Source: Candidatus Bathyarchaeota archaeon (GTDB lineage: Archaea > Thermoproteota > Bathyarchaeia > TCS64). Taken from it: 6,461 nt of DNA. The translations under genes and the position numbers were made by a program. Below, in pieces: positions 1 to 6,324 of this stretch (positions within the stretch are counted from its first letter, which is position 1; every line of letters starts with the position of its first letter). The notes under the pieces are model-generated. The model ran no database searches. It had not been told where the DNA came from and saw only the letters and a list, made by a program, of their open reading frames with translations. Where the stretch lies: NCBI GenBank assembly GCA_937877765.1, contig CALGBN010000473.1, positions 1 to 6,461 on the forward strand, read 5' to 3'.

Positions 1-270
1 CATGAGGTGACCAAATATTCTCACTTCTAATCCAGTGGCTTCCTGTAGTTTGGCTAGTACCGGTATGTGGCGGTAGCAGTCTGGGCACCACTCGGCGCTA
101 AACGCGAATATGATATACTTGTCGCTGTGGCAGTTGATCTTCATAACCATCTCCCGTTCCAGCTTGTATTCCCTGTATCGCTCCATGAACTGAGGCGCCT
201 TCTCTCGACTGGACTCGATATAATGTTTTACGTCTTCACTGTCTTTGACTAGTTTTTCTAAATCATACAT
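1..270 (-). CDS. Thioredoxin-like protein, N-terminal part (cut by window edge)
   Basis: The reverse strand reads open from an ATG at 270 to the window edge, giving 90 residues with no stop. The protein starts MYDLEKLVKDSEDVKHYIES. Residues 1-45 look helical and charged. Residues 51-65 form a beta strand running into the redox motif (KYIIFAFSAEWCPDC), with cysteines at 62 and 65 and a proline at 70, as in thioredoxin folds. The CPDC active site suggests a thiol-disulfide oxidoreductase or thioredoxin-like protein of the cytoplasm; no signal peptide or membrane segment is seen. The cis-proline and C-terminal half lie outside the window. The start lies 35 nt after the metallophosphoesterase stop and about 26 nt after the centre of a TATA-like box, so it may be transcribed on its own as a leaderless message. 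Its partner and electron donor are unknown. Confidence 0.85.
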   Translation of the reverse strand, partial: MYDLEKLVKDSEDVKHYIESSREKAPQFMERYREYKLEREMVMKINCHSDKYIIFAFSAEWCPDCYRHIPVLAKLQEATGLEVRIFGHLM

Positions 271-292
271 TGAGTCTGTTGCTGAACGGGTT

Positions 293-300
293 TATTTAAA
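293..300 (-). promoter_or_regulatory. TATA-box-like promoter of the thioredoxin-like gene
   Basis: On the minus strand the gap between the metallophosphoesterase and the thioredoxin-like gene holds TTTAAATA, a close match to the archaeal TATA box. Its centre is about 26 nt upstream of the ATG at 270, so transcription would start at or next to the start codon. No Shine-Dalgarno sequence is seen in the short gap, which fits a leaderless transcript. Read-through from the pst operon is also possible. Confidence 0.55.
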
Positions 301-305
301 CAAAA

Positions 306-1022
306 TTACTTACCAGCGGTCTTCAAGGCCTCCGCAAACGCCTCTGGAAGCCCAACTTCTAGTATCTCATCAGCTACAGACTCAACAGGATACTCCACAC
401 GCCCAAACTCAACCGAAACCACATCCTCCAAAGTAATCAAAACATAACAGGCTCGCCTGTCGCCATCCTTGGGCTTCCCTACGCTTCCATCATTGATGAG
501 ATGAACACCTGCTACCTGTCTATAATATGGCTGATGGGTATGTCCGCAAACCACTACATTAGCTTCCACGGACTCAAGCATTCTTGTTAGGCTTCTCTCT
601 GGGCGGGTCTCGTAAAGGTACTCGTTAATACGTCTCGGGCTTCCATGCACCAATAATACTTGGTATCCATTTGTGTTGAACTCTATCTTATCGTGGAGGC
701 TTCTGAGAAACGCCTTATTATCTGGGGAGACCTGTCTAGTAGTCCACTCTATGTTGCGTTGACCATTAGTCTTCTCCTCGTCAGTAACATATGCGCAGCC
801 ACAGTCACCTTTCTCGTAGCCTACGCCTTCATCATAGTTACCCATCACTGTCGGTATCTTTACCTCAAAGATGGTCTCAATTACCTCATTGGGTCTTGGG
901 CCGTATCCAACAAGGTCACCGAGACAAAATACATGGTCTGGTTTCTGTTCATCAATATCATTTAGAACGTTTACCAGTGCCTCATGATTGCCATGGATGT
1001 CAGAAAAAACAGCTAAACGCAT
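306..1022 (-). CDS. Calcineurin-like metallophosphoesterase
   Basis: This 238-residue protein has the full set of metallophosphoesterase motifs: D8 and H10 in FSDIHGN, D36 in GDLVGYGP, N62 in GNYD, H126 in VHGSP, and H161/H163 in GHTH. These residues bind the two metal ions of the active site. It is close to full length for compact bacterial and archaeal members of the YfcE/MJ0936-like group. The segment around residues 73-78 (DCGCAY), just after GNYD, is one I recall from a widespread subgroup of this family. It has no signal peptide, so it is cytoplasmic. The ATG at 1022 is preceded by AAGGTGA (1033-1027), which overlaps the phoU stop, and only 4 nt separate the genes, so it is the last gene of the pst operon. 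The substrate is not known: phosphodiesters, nucleotides or phosphoproteins are all possible. Its position suggests a role in phosphate metabolism, which is inference. Confidence 0.9.
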   Translation of the reverse strand: MRLAVFSDIHGNHEALVNVLNDIDEQKPDHVFCLGDLVGYGPRPNEVIETIFEVKIPTVMGNYDEGVGYEKGDCGCAYVTDEEKTNGQRNIEWTTRQVSPDNKAFLRSLHDKIEFNTNGYQVLLVHGSPRRINEYLYETRPERSLTRMLESVEANVVVCGHTHQPYYRQVAGVHLINDGSVGKPKDGDRRACYVLITLEDVVSVEFGRVEYPVESVADEILEVGLPEAFAEALKTAGK

Positions 1023-1026
1023 TGAG

Positions 1027-1665
1027 TCACCTTATGGAGATGCGTTTTCCTGTTGCAGCATAGCTTATGGACTCAGCAATATATGAGCCATGATCTGCCA
1101 AGCGTTCAAGGTATCTGATGGTCAATAGGTTGGCTACTATTGCTACTGGGTCTCCTTTGCATTTGCTAAGGTTCTTCAGATTCTCAAAGTACATGTCATC
1201 TGTTGAGGCTTCTATTTTACTCAACTCGAATATCATGGTCTCATCCATGGTCTCAATCATCTTAAGACTCATTTCCATCACTTTGAGGGCAGCCTCTCCG
1301 AGTTCCTTCAAGGTAAGGCGGTCATCATCAATGTCGCTCCACTGCCCTATCCTGTGCCGTATCTCACTGATATCCATAGCATATCTTCCATAACGTTCTA
1401 GGTCATACGCTATCTTGATGTAAGCCTTCAATATCCTGAGGTCACTTGCCATGGGCTGATTCAAAGCTATCAACTCAGTAGCTCTGTCCTCAACCTCTTC
1501 TGCGAGCATCTGCACAGTATTACTCCACATCTTGACCTCGGCGTAGTTATCCTCGTGTTTATAGAATCCATCCAAGGCTTGTCTCGTTGCATCAACTGAT
1601 ATTTTTCCCATCTTAAGCAAGAGCCCTTTGATCTGTCCTATTCCAATGTCTAATGGTCTGCTCAT
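1027..1665 (-). CDS. phoU: Phosphate transport regulator PhoU (stand-alone form)
   Basis: The protein is 212 residues, the usual length of PhoU, and consists of two three-helix PhoU repeats. The first repeat carries MASDLRILKAYIKIAYDLER (residues 72-91) and the second carries IRYLERLADHGSYIAE (183-198). These hold the conserved acidic E/D-x-x-x-D metal-binding pattern, for example E187/D191. No DNA-binding domain is present. PhoU proteins are cytoplasmic. In bacteria they interact with PstB and a sensor kinase to restrain phosphate uptake and signalling; no sensor kinase is seen here, so modulation of PstB is the more likely role. The ATG at 1665 directly abuts the pstB stop (TAG then ATG), and GGAGGT at 1679-1674 lies 8 nt upstream, which supports this start. 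It is co-transcribed with pstSCAB and differs from the larger AbrB-PhoU protein encoded at 5247-6296. Confidence 0.93.
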   Translation of the reverse strand: MSRPLDIGIGQIKGLLLKMGKISVDATRQALDGFYKHEDNYAEVKMWSNTVQMLAEEVEDRATELIALNQPMASDLRILKAYIKIAYDLERYGRYAMDISEIRHRIGQWSDIDDDRLTLKELGEAALKVMEMSLKMIETMDETMIFELSKIEASTDDMYFENLKNLSKCKGDPVAIVANLLTIRYLERLADHGSYIAESISYAATGKRISIR

Positions 1666-2469
1666 CTATCCAAACCTCCCTGTAATATACTTCTCAGTGA
1701 GTTCCTCTCTCGGGTTCTCGAATATGTCTCGGGTTGCCCCGAACTCGATTATCTCACCAATATACATAAACGCAGTCATCTCACTGACCCTTGCAGCTTG
1801 CTGCAAGTTATGAGTGACCAGTACAACCGTGTATTTCTCCTTCAATTCACGCATCAATGCCTCAATCTTTATCGTAGCGATTGGGTCTAATGCGCTGCAA
1901 GGTTCATCCATCAAAATAATGTCCGGGTTGATACTCAACGCCCGTGCGATACAGAGGCGTTGCTGCTGACCTCCACTGAGGCTGAACGCACTGTCATCAA
2001 GTCTATCTTTCACCTCATCCCAAAGAGCTGCGCCTCTCAGACTATTCTCTACGATCTTATCCAGTTCCTCCTCTTCAGCAACATCATGAAGAAGCGGCGC
2101 ATATGCTATGTTGTCATATATGCTCATTGGGAATGGATTGGGTCTCTGGAACACCATTCCCACTCTTTTCCTCAAATCATAGACATTTATCCCAGATCCC
2201 ATGATATTCTTACCATCGATCAACACCTCTCCTGTGCTCCGGGCAACCGGTATGATATCGTTCATCCTGTTTATCCCCCTAAGCAGGCTACTCTTACCGC
2301 AGCCGCTGGGGCCCATGAAGGCTGTGACAATGTTGCTCTTGACCGCTATGTTGATGTCTATAAGAGCGTGCTTCTCCCCATACCATAGGTTAAAGTCATT
2401 GAAGATTACCTTGTCTTGCGCCATTTTTGGTCTAAAACGTAAAAGTTCCTCGTTTATCTGATAACTCAA
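1666..2469 (-). CDS. pstB: Phosphate ABC transporter ATP-binding protein PstB
   Basis: This 267-residue ATPase powers phosphate import through PstC and PstA on the cytoplasmic side. All ABC motifs are present: Walker A GPSGCGKS (53-60), Q-loop [16 protein letters not shown] (105-120), signature LSGGQQQR (163-170), Walker B IILMDEP (183-189) with catalytic E188, D-loop SALD, and the switch histidine H219. [12 protein letters not shown] is typical of PstB and separates it from other importers. The TTG start at 2469 overlaps the pstA stop by 4 nt (TTGA). It is chosen over the in-frame ATG at 2424 because GAGGAGG (2484-2478) lies 8 nt before it; nothing comparable precedes the ATG. The ATG start would remove 15 residues ahead of the ABC domain and leave all motifs, so N-terminal proteomics would be needed to settle it. 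PhoU begins immediately after the stop. Confidence 0.97.
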   Translation of the reverse strand: MSYQINEELLRFRPKMAQDKVIFNDFNLWYGEKHALIDINIAVKSNIVTAFMGPSGCGKSSLLRGINRMNDIIPVARSTGEVLIDGKNIMGSGINVYDLRKRVGMVFQRPNPFPMSIYDNIAYAPLLHDVAEEEELDKIVENSLRGAALWDEVKDRLDDSAFSLSGGQQQRLCIARALSINPDIILMDEPCSALDPIATIKIEALMRELKEKYTVVLVTHNLQQAARVSEMTAFMYIGEIIEFGATRDIFENPREELTEKYITGRFG

Positions 2470-3311
2470 TTTCCAAGCCTCCTCAAATAATAGTTTCTAG
2501 CCATCAAAGCCGAGACACTGACACCCAAAAACATGATCAATAATACAAGACTCGCCCCATAGGCGCGTTGTACACCCTCAACAGTATGAGCTTGGGTCGC
2601 TAACAAATAGATATACATGGGCAAGCTCCCCGTTGGGCTACTCAGACTCCTTGGGACGAATGCTTCAAGCCCTGAACCAGCTGTCAACCATACAACAGCT
2701 GTCTCACCAACCGCCTTACCCACTCCAAGCAGAACCCCTGTTAGTATTCCAGGCATAGCTGCAGGTATTACCACGTTGACAATAGTCTGCCATTTTGTTG
2801 CCCCTAGTGCTAGACTGGCTGCTCTGTATTCTTGTGGCACTGTTTTGATGGCTTCCTCTGATGCCCTAATGGTCCAGGGCAGCATCATGAAGCTCAATGA
2901 TATTGCTCCAGCCAATAGGCTAGTCTTGAGTTGGAGATAGAATACTAGGAACTCCAACCCGAATAACCCAATAACTATACTGGGCATCCCGGCGAGGGTC
3001 TCGGTGAAGAACCTCACACTCTGTGTTATTCTGTTATCTGGGGCGTACTCAGCTAAGTAGATGGCTGATGCGATTCCTAATGGTGCACCAAAGAGTGTGC
3101 AGAGACTTACTAAATATACGCTCCCCATTATCTGGGGATAGATTCCACCATATTCGAATAATCTGGGTCTTGATGTGAGAAACTCTATGCTAATAATACC
3201 ACTCCCATTATATCCAACCCAGATAAGAATCACAGGCAATATGATGAGGCTCAAAGCCACTGCAATTAACAAGAGTCGCTTCATTATTTTCTCTCTGCTT
3301 ACTGGATTCAA
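2466..3311 (-). CDS. pstA: Phosphate ABC transporter permease PstA
   Basis: This 281-residue inner-membrane permease pairs with PstC to form the phosphate pathway. The hydrophobic profile suggests about six membrane helices, the first at residues 12-32. The cytoplasmic EAA loop, which contacts PstB, is [16 protein letters not shown] (162-177), followed by [24 protein letters not shown] (105-119) is typical of PstA/PstC. The TTG at 3311 overlaps the pstC stop by 4 nt (TTGA). A strong AAGGAGG (3326-3320) lies 8 nt upstream of it, whereas the alternative ATG at 3284 has no convincing ribosome binding site, so the TTG is preferred. Assignment as PstA rather than PstC rests on order (downstream of a second permease, next to pstB) and on the [17 protein letters not shown] segment (residues 198-214). 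It is clearly a paralogue of its neighbour. Confidence 0.94.
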   Translation of the reverse strand: MNPVSREKIMKRLLLIAVALSLIILPVILIWVGYNGSGIISIEFLTSRPRLFEYGGIYPQIMGSVYLVSLCTLFGAPLGIASAIYLAEYAPDNRITQSVRFFTETLAGMPSIVIGLFGLEFLVFYLQLKTSLLAGAISLSFMMLPWTIRASEEAIKTVPQEYRAASLALGATKWQTIVNVVIPAAMPGILTGVLLGVGKAVGETAVVWLTAGSGLEAFVPRSLSSPTGSLPMYIYLLATQAHTVEGVQRAYGASLVLLIMFLGVSVSALMARNYYLRRLGN

Positions 3312-4156
3312 TTCTTATTCCTCCTTATGACAAAAGTAGCGACAAAGTTTAACGCAGTTACAAGTAGGAAAAGAACTACTCCAATAGCAAACAATGCGTG
3401 CTGATGCGGTGAACCCCACTCAGCGTAGCTAAACTCTATCGCAATCGTTGATGTAAGTGTTCGCGTCATATCTAGAATAGATGTGGGAATCCAAGGTGTC
3501 TCAGGGTTCCCTATTACCATCAAGACCGCCATAGTCTCACCTATTGCTCTTCCCACTCCCAAGACAATTGCTGCCCTGATCCCGCTTGAGGCAGCTGGTA
3601 CGATTACTTTTGTTATTGTTTGCCACTGGGTTGCCCCTAATGCGAGACTAGCCTCTCTATACGATTTAGGTACTGCTCTTAGGCTGTCCTCTGTGAGGCT
3701 TATCAGATTGGGTAGGATCATGATGGCTAAAACGATCCATCCTGCTAGTATTGATTCTCCTCTGCCCCCAATGGTGTTTCTGATAAATGGTACCAGTATC
3801 ATTAGACCAAAGAACCCGATTACAACTGATGGTATGCCAACGATAACCTCGACGCTGGATTTGATTATATTTCTAACCCAGAAAGGCGCGAACTCGGACA
3901 AATAGATAGCAGTAGGCACACCTATGAGTAAAGCGATGAATACCGCCCCAATAACAACCCACAATGTACCGATGATAGTAGGTAATGTACCAAAAAATTC
4001 TTGACCTGGTCGCCATTCAAGGCCTGTTAAAAAGTTGAGACTAAGCGCTGGTACGCCTTCTCTTATCAAGAAAAAGGTAATCAAAAACACTATTAAAGCT
4101 GAGAATGATGCGCTAAGGAAGAGAGCCTTCTCAATCAATGATTCAAGCTTCATCAT
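3308..4156 (-). CDS. pstC: Phosphate ABC transporter permease PstC
   Basis: This 282-residue membrane protein forms the phosphate channel with PstA. A long N-terminal hydrophobic helix spans about residues 12-31. It is followed by an extracellular stretch (FLTGLEWRPGQEFFGTLPTI, 42-61) characteristic of PstC and about five more helices. VGIPSVVIGFFGL (106-118) and the EAA loop [17 protein letters not shown] (165-181) are family hallmarks, and GVGRAIGETMAVLMV follows. The gene starts with two consecutive ATG codons at 4156 and 4153. AGGTGAT (4163-4157), overlapping the pstS stop, touches the first ATG and lies 3 nt before the second. The second spacing matches the other genes here better, so the true protein may be 281 residues. 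It lies 5 nt after pstS and overlaps pstA by 4 nt. Confidence 0.95.
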   Translation of the reverse strand: MMKLESLIEKALFLSASFSALIVFLITFFLIREGVPALSLNFLTGLEWRPGQEFFGTLPTIIGTLWVVIGAVFIALLIGVPTAIYLSEFAPFWVRNIIKSSVEVIVGIPSVVIGFFGLMILVPFIRNTIGGRGESILAGWIVLAIMILPNLISLTEDSLRAVPKSYREASLALGATQWQTITKVIVPAASSGIRAAIVLGVGRAIGETMAVLMVIGNPETPWIPTSILDMTRTLTSTIAIEFSYAEWGSPHQHALFAIGVVLFLLVTALNFVATFVIRRNKN

Positions 4157-4161
4157 ATCAC

Positions 4162-5058
4162 CTAATAGATTGGAATATACCCTAGCTCCTCCACCACTTT
4201 CTGACCCTCGGGGCCTTGTATAAACAAGATAAAAGAGGATTCAAGGTTGTTTGGCATACCTTTCGTAAACATCCAGAGTATCCTCGTAATTGGGTATGCT
4301 CCATTTTGGACATTCTCAACAGTGGCTTCTACACCATCAATTAAAACCGCAGAAACAGCCTCATCTACGTATCCTAGGCTAACATATGCGATTCCATACT
4401 TGTTATTGGCTACTGATGCCCGCATCTCACCGTTACTCGGCTTAACGCTAGCTGTGGATACGTAGTTTTTGTCTCCTAACACGTATTGCGTGAATACCTC
4501 TCGCGTTCCTGAGCCTTCTTCTCGGGTATACACCTCTATCTCATGATCTTCTCCACCTAAATCCTTCCAGTTGGTTATTTCACCACTGAAAACTTCTCCT
4601 AACTCTTCAAGAGATAAGTCGAGGGAGCCAGCCAATGGATTATCTGAGTTAATGATTACCGCTACACTATCCTTTCCAATGCTAAAAATTACCAGATCCG
4701 GATACCTCAGCAACTCGCTATCCTTAATATTCCTGCTTGACTGCCCTATATCCACCTCTCCGCTGCCAGCGGACTTTATTCCATGACCAGATCCTCCTCC
4801 CGCGACACTGATGTAAGTAAAAGGATGTTTCTCCATGAATAGATTCGCGCATTCTTGTGTAATGGGTAGTAGAGTGCTTGATCCGGCAACCGTGAGGTCT
4901 CCTGTTGGTATGGTGTCTCCACCTCCACTCGTTATCTGGTCTCTTAGATCGTTGATTACACCATTATATCTCAAAGGTCCGGCTAGTAGAAGGCCAATTA
5001 TAACTCCAATCCCTAGAAATAGGTAGGTGGTTTGTTTTTTCCTCCTTCTTGACCTCAA
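4162..5058 (-). CDS. pstS: Phosphate-binding protein PstS
   Basis: This 298-residue periplasmic-type binding protein captures phosphate outside the cell membrane and delivers it to PstC/PstA. After a basic N-terminus (RSRRRKK) comes one hydrophobic helix (about residues 12-27). A short linker then leads into the PBP-like domain starting near residue 54. Phosphate-binding signatures are AGSSTLLP (58-65), GGGSGHGIK (87-95), DIGQSSR (103-109) and EEGSGTRE (180-187). No lipobox cysteine follows the helix, so it is either an uncleaved signal anchor or cut by signal peptidase at about LLLAG. The TTG start at 5058 is the only usual start codon between the in-frame stop at 5085-5083 and the domain. 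Its ribosome binding site is weak: only a GGGG at 5068-5065. It heads the operon pstSCAB-phoU-metallophosphoesterase and is transcribed from the divergent intergenic region. Confidence 0.95.
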   Translation of the reverse strand: MRSRRRKKQTTYLFLGIGVIIGLLLAGPLRYNGVINDLRDQITSGGGDTIPTGDLTVAGSSTLLPITQECANLFMEKHPFTYISVAGGGSGHGIKSAGSGEVDIGQSSRNIKDSELLRYPDLVIFSIGKDSVAVIINSDNPLAGSLDLSLEELGEVFSGEITNWKDLGGEDHEIEVYTREEGSGTREVFTQYVLGDKNYVSTASVKPSNGEMRASVANNKYGIAYVSLGYVDEAVSAVLIDGVEATVENVQNGAYPITRILWMFTKGMPNNLESSFILFIQGPEGQKVVEELGYIPIY

Positions 5059-5094
5059 TTTTTTCCCCGTTATTTCCCTAACCTAACATCATTG

Positions 5095-5124
5095 AATAAA
5101 TAAATTCCCTATATAGTATAAAGC
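5095..5124 (-). promoter_or_regulatory. Candidate pst operon promoter (two TATA-like boxes)
   Basis: On the minus strand TTTATACT (5122-5115) would place a transcript start near 5092, about 34 nt before the pstS TTG. A second AT-rich box, TTTATTTA (5104-5097), would start transcription near 5075, giving a short leader of about 16 nt. Both match the archaeal TATA consensus loosely. I cannot tell which is used; a dual promoter responding to phosphate status is possible. Confidence 0.5.
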
Positions 5125-5179
5125 TACACGCAACCTCTCTATTATCTTCCTATTTCTATATAGAATATAGAATATAGGG
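5107..5179. promoter_or_regulatory. Structured divergent operator candidate (inverted and repeated motifs)
   Basis: This stretch between pstS and the AbrB-PhoU gene holds several overlapping symmetric elements. The octamer CTATATAG, itself a palindrome, occurs at 5109-5116 and 5156-5163. The second copy sits in a 12-bp perfect palindrome, TTCTATATAGAA (5154-5165). It runs into heptamers TATATAG, AATATAG, AATATAG (5157-5177). The 8-bp ends CCCTATAT (5107-5114) and ATATAGGG (5172-5179) form an inverted repeat enclosing the region. One octamer overlaps the pst TATA-like box, where a bound regulator could block it. AT-rich archaeal promoters produce such repeats by chance quite often, so the regulatory role is inference. 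Confidence 0.4.
5157..5177 (+). repeat. Heptamer tandem repeat (three units)
   Basis: Three head-to-tail 7-bp units read TATATAG, AATATAG, AATATAG. The last two are identical and the first differs by one base. A 7-bp period is less than one helical turn, so neighbouring units would not face the same side of the DNA. It may be a simple slippage-prone tract or part of a regulator site. Confidence 0.6.
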
Positions 5180-5199
5180 GGTGTTTGAATATATTTTCG

Positions 5200-5212
5200 A
5201 TAAATATATTTA
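5200..5212 (+). promoter_or_regulatory. TATA-box-like promoter of the AbrB-PhoU gene
   Basis: The plus strand reads ATAAATATATTTA, preceded by TTTTCG as a possible BRE-like segment. A start of transcription about 25 nt downstream would lie near 5231-5234, just before the AGGTAAT ribosome binding site. The core AATATATTT (5203-5211) is also found 15 bp upstream at 5188-5196, which could be a second weak box or a bound element. Confidence 0.6.
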
Positions 5213-5234
5213 CATCTAACGGATTATGGGGCGT

Positions 5235-5241
5235 AGGTAAT
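5235..5241 (+). promoter_or_regulatory. Ribosome binding site that fixes the TTG start of the AbrB-PhoU gene
   Basis: AGGTAAT matches the archaeal AGGTGAT pattern with one mismatch and lies 5 nt before the TTG at 5247. An in-frame TAA at 5238-5240 excludes any longer start. Confidence 0.6.
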
Positions 5242-5246
5242 CTACA

Positions 5247-6296
5247 TTGTCATCAAGTCCGGGAGAGGAGCTAAGAAAAGTACAGGTAACTGGTGGCTCA
5301 ACATTCATTATATCCTTACCTAAAGCTTGGGTAGAGCAAATGGGGCTACAGCGAGGTAGTGTAGTTAGAATCACACAGAAAGATGATCTCACTTTATGCT
5401 TGACCCCTGAAGGTGCAGACACTACAGATACACAGAAAAAAGTAATCATCAACCCGACTCAAGAAGATACACCCGAGAGCATTGTACGACGCGTGGTTTC
5501 CGCGTACCTTATGGGTTACAATATAATTCAACTCAGAAGCAATCAAGAGAGACTGGACAGTAGCCAAAGATTTAACGTCAAAGACTTTACACGCAAGAAA
5601 CTCGTGGGAACAGAGATTCTAGCTGATCTCCCTCAAGACCTTACACTACAGGTACTTCTCAGCTACGCAGAACTCAGCGTAAAAGACGCATTACGACGAA
5701 TGAGTGTAATAGCAGCAAGCATGCACAGAGACGCAATAATCGCGCTTGGTACTGATGACGTGAATCTAGCACGCGAAATAGTGGCAATGGACGATGAAGT
5801 AGACCGATTCAACCTATACATCATACGATTCCTCAAGGTAGCAGTAGTAGATGGGCACATTCTGAAAGAGAGCGGATTAAAATCATCCCGAGAATGCCTA
5901 GGCTATAGGTTAATAACAAAATCTGTTGAGCGTATGGCAGATCACGCAGTAAACATCGCACATAACAGACTCGAACTCACACTAAGCATCGTAGACAGTG
6001 AGTTACTATCTGAGCTCAAGAAACTCAGCGAGTTCGCATTAGAAATATTTGAGACCGCAATGGAAGCGGTTTTCGATGAAAACTACGCAGAGGCTGACGC
6101 TGTACTTGATATGGCACAACAGACACGAAACATGGAAGCCGAGATACTACACCTTATCGTCAAGCATGCACCTCCAGAGGAGGTACCAGCACTCAGATTG
6201 ATCGTGGAAAGCATCCTCAGGACCGCTGAATACGGGGCAGATATCGCTGAGACCGTCCTAAACATGACAGTAAAAGACGCGGTACGCGAAGCCTAA
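5247..6296 (+). CDS. AbrB-domain PhoU protein, putative phosphate-responsive regulator
   Basis: This 349-residue protein joins an N-terminal SpoVT/AbrB-like swapped-hairpin domain to two PhoU repeats. The AbrB part (residues 9-53) is LRKVQVTGGSTFIISLPKAW followed by VEQMGLQRGSVVRI, the usual pattern of this DNA-binding fold. PhoU repeats occupy about 135-240 and 245-340, with ITKSVERMADHAVNIAH (223-239) and ESILRTAEYGADIAETVL (321-338) carrying the acidic metal-binding helices. The family occurs mainly in archaea and is annotated as a phosphate uptake regulator. The combination suggests a cytoplasmic transcription factor that senses metal-phosphate or the Pst complex through PhoU, which is inference. 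The TTG start is forced by an in-frame stop 9 nt upstream and keeps the AbrB domain whole. It is transcribed divergently from pstS, so the two share a control region and autoregulation is likely. Confidence 0.92.
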   Translation: MSSSPGEELRKVQVTGGSTFIISLPKAWVEQMGLQRGSVVRITQKDDLTLCLTPEGADTTDTQKKVIINPTQEDTPESIVRRVVSAYLMGYNIIQLRSNQERLDSSQRFNVKDFTRKKLVGTEILADLPQDLTLQVLLSYAELSVKDALRRMSVIAASMHRDAIIALGTDDVNLAREIVAMDDEVDRFNLYIIRFLKVAVVDGHILKESGLKSSRECLGYRLITKSVERMADHAVNIAHNRLELTLSIVDSELLSELKKLSEFALEIFETAMEAVFDENYAEADAVLDMAQQTRNMEAEILHLIVKHAPPEEVPALRLIVESILRTAEYGADIAETVLNMTVKDAVREA

Positions 6297-6298
6297 CA

Positions 6299-6324
6299 CC
6301 TTTCTCCCTTTAGGAACCTTTTTT
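6299..6324 (+). terminator. T-rich putative terminator after the AbrB-PhoU gene
   Basis: Directly after the stop codon come several T runs (TTTCTCCCTTT, then CCTTTTTT) with no stable hairpin. Oligo-T tracts of this kind can end archaeal transcripts. The last run merges with the TATA-like box of the following tRNA gene. Confidence 0.35.

Noticed and set aside
660..1063. Two plus-strand open frames (660-965 and 791-1063) opposite the metallophosphoesterase
   Set aside because: The opposite strand encodes every catalytic motif of that enzyme family. The plus-strand frames have no recognisable features.
1960..2388. A 142-codon open frame on the plus strand across pstB
   Set aside because: It lies wholly opposite the ABC-motif-bearing pstB, has no domain-like pattern and no ribosome binding site; it is a shadow frame.
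3483..3905. A 140-codon open frame on the plus strand across pstC
   Set aside because: It is antisense to a conserved permease. Its hydrophobic look comes from the complementary codons of membrane helices, and a similar shadow (2617-2940) occurs opposite pstA.
5041..5046. AGGAGG on the minus strand inside the first codons of pstS, considered as a sign of a later start
   Set aside because: No ATG, GTG or TTG follows in frame at a suitable distance, and the basic residues it encodes belong to a normal signal sequence.
5216..5452. A 78-codon minus-strand open frame overlapping the start of the AbrB-PhoU gene
   Set aside because: It would cover the AbrB-like coding region on the wrong strand and part of the promoter, and has no supporting motif.
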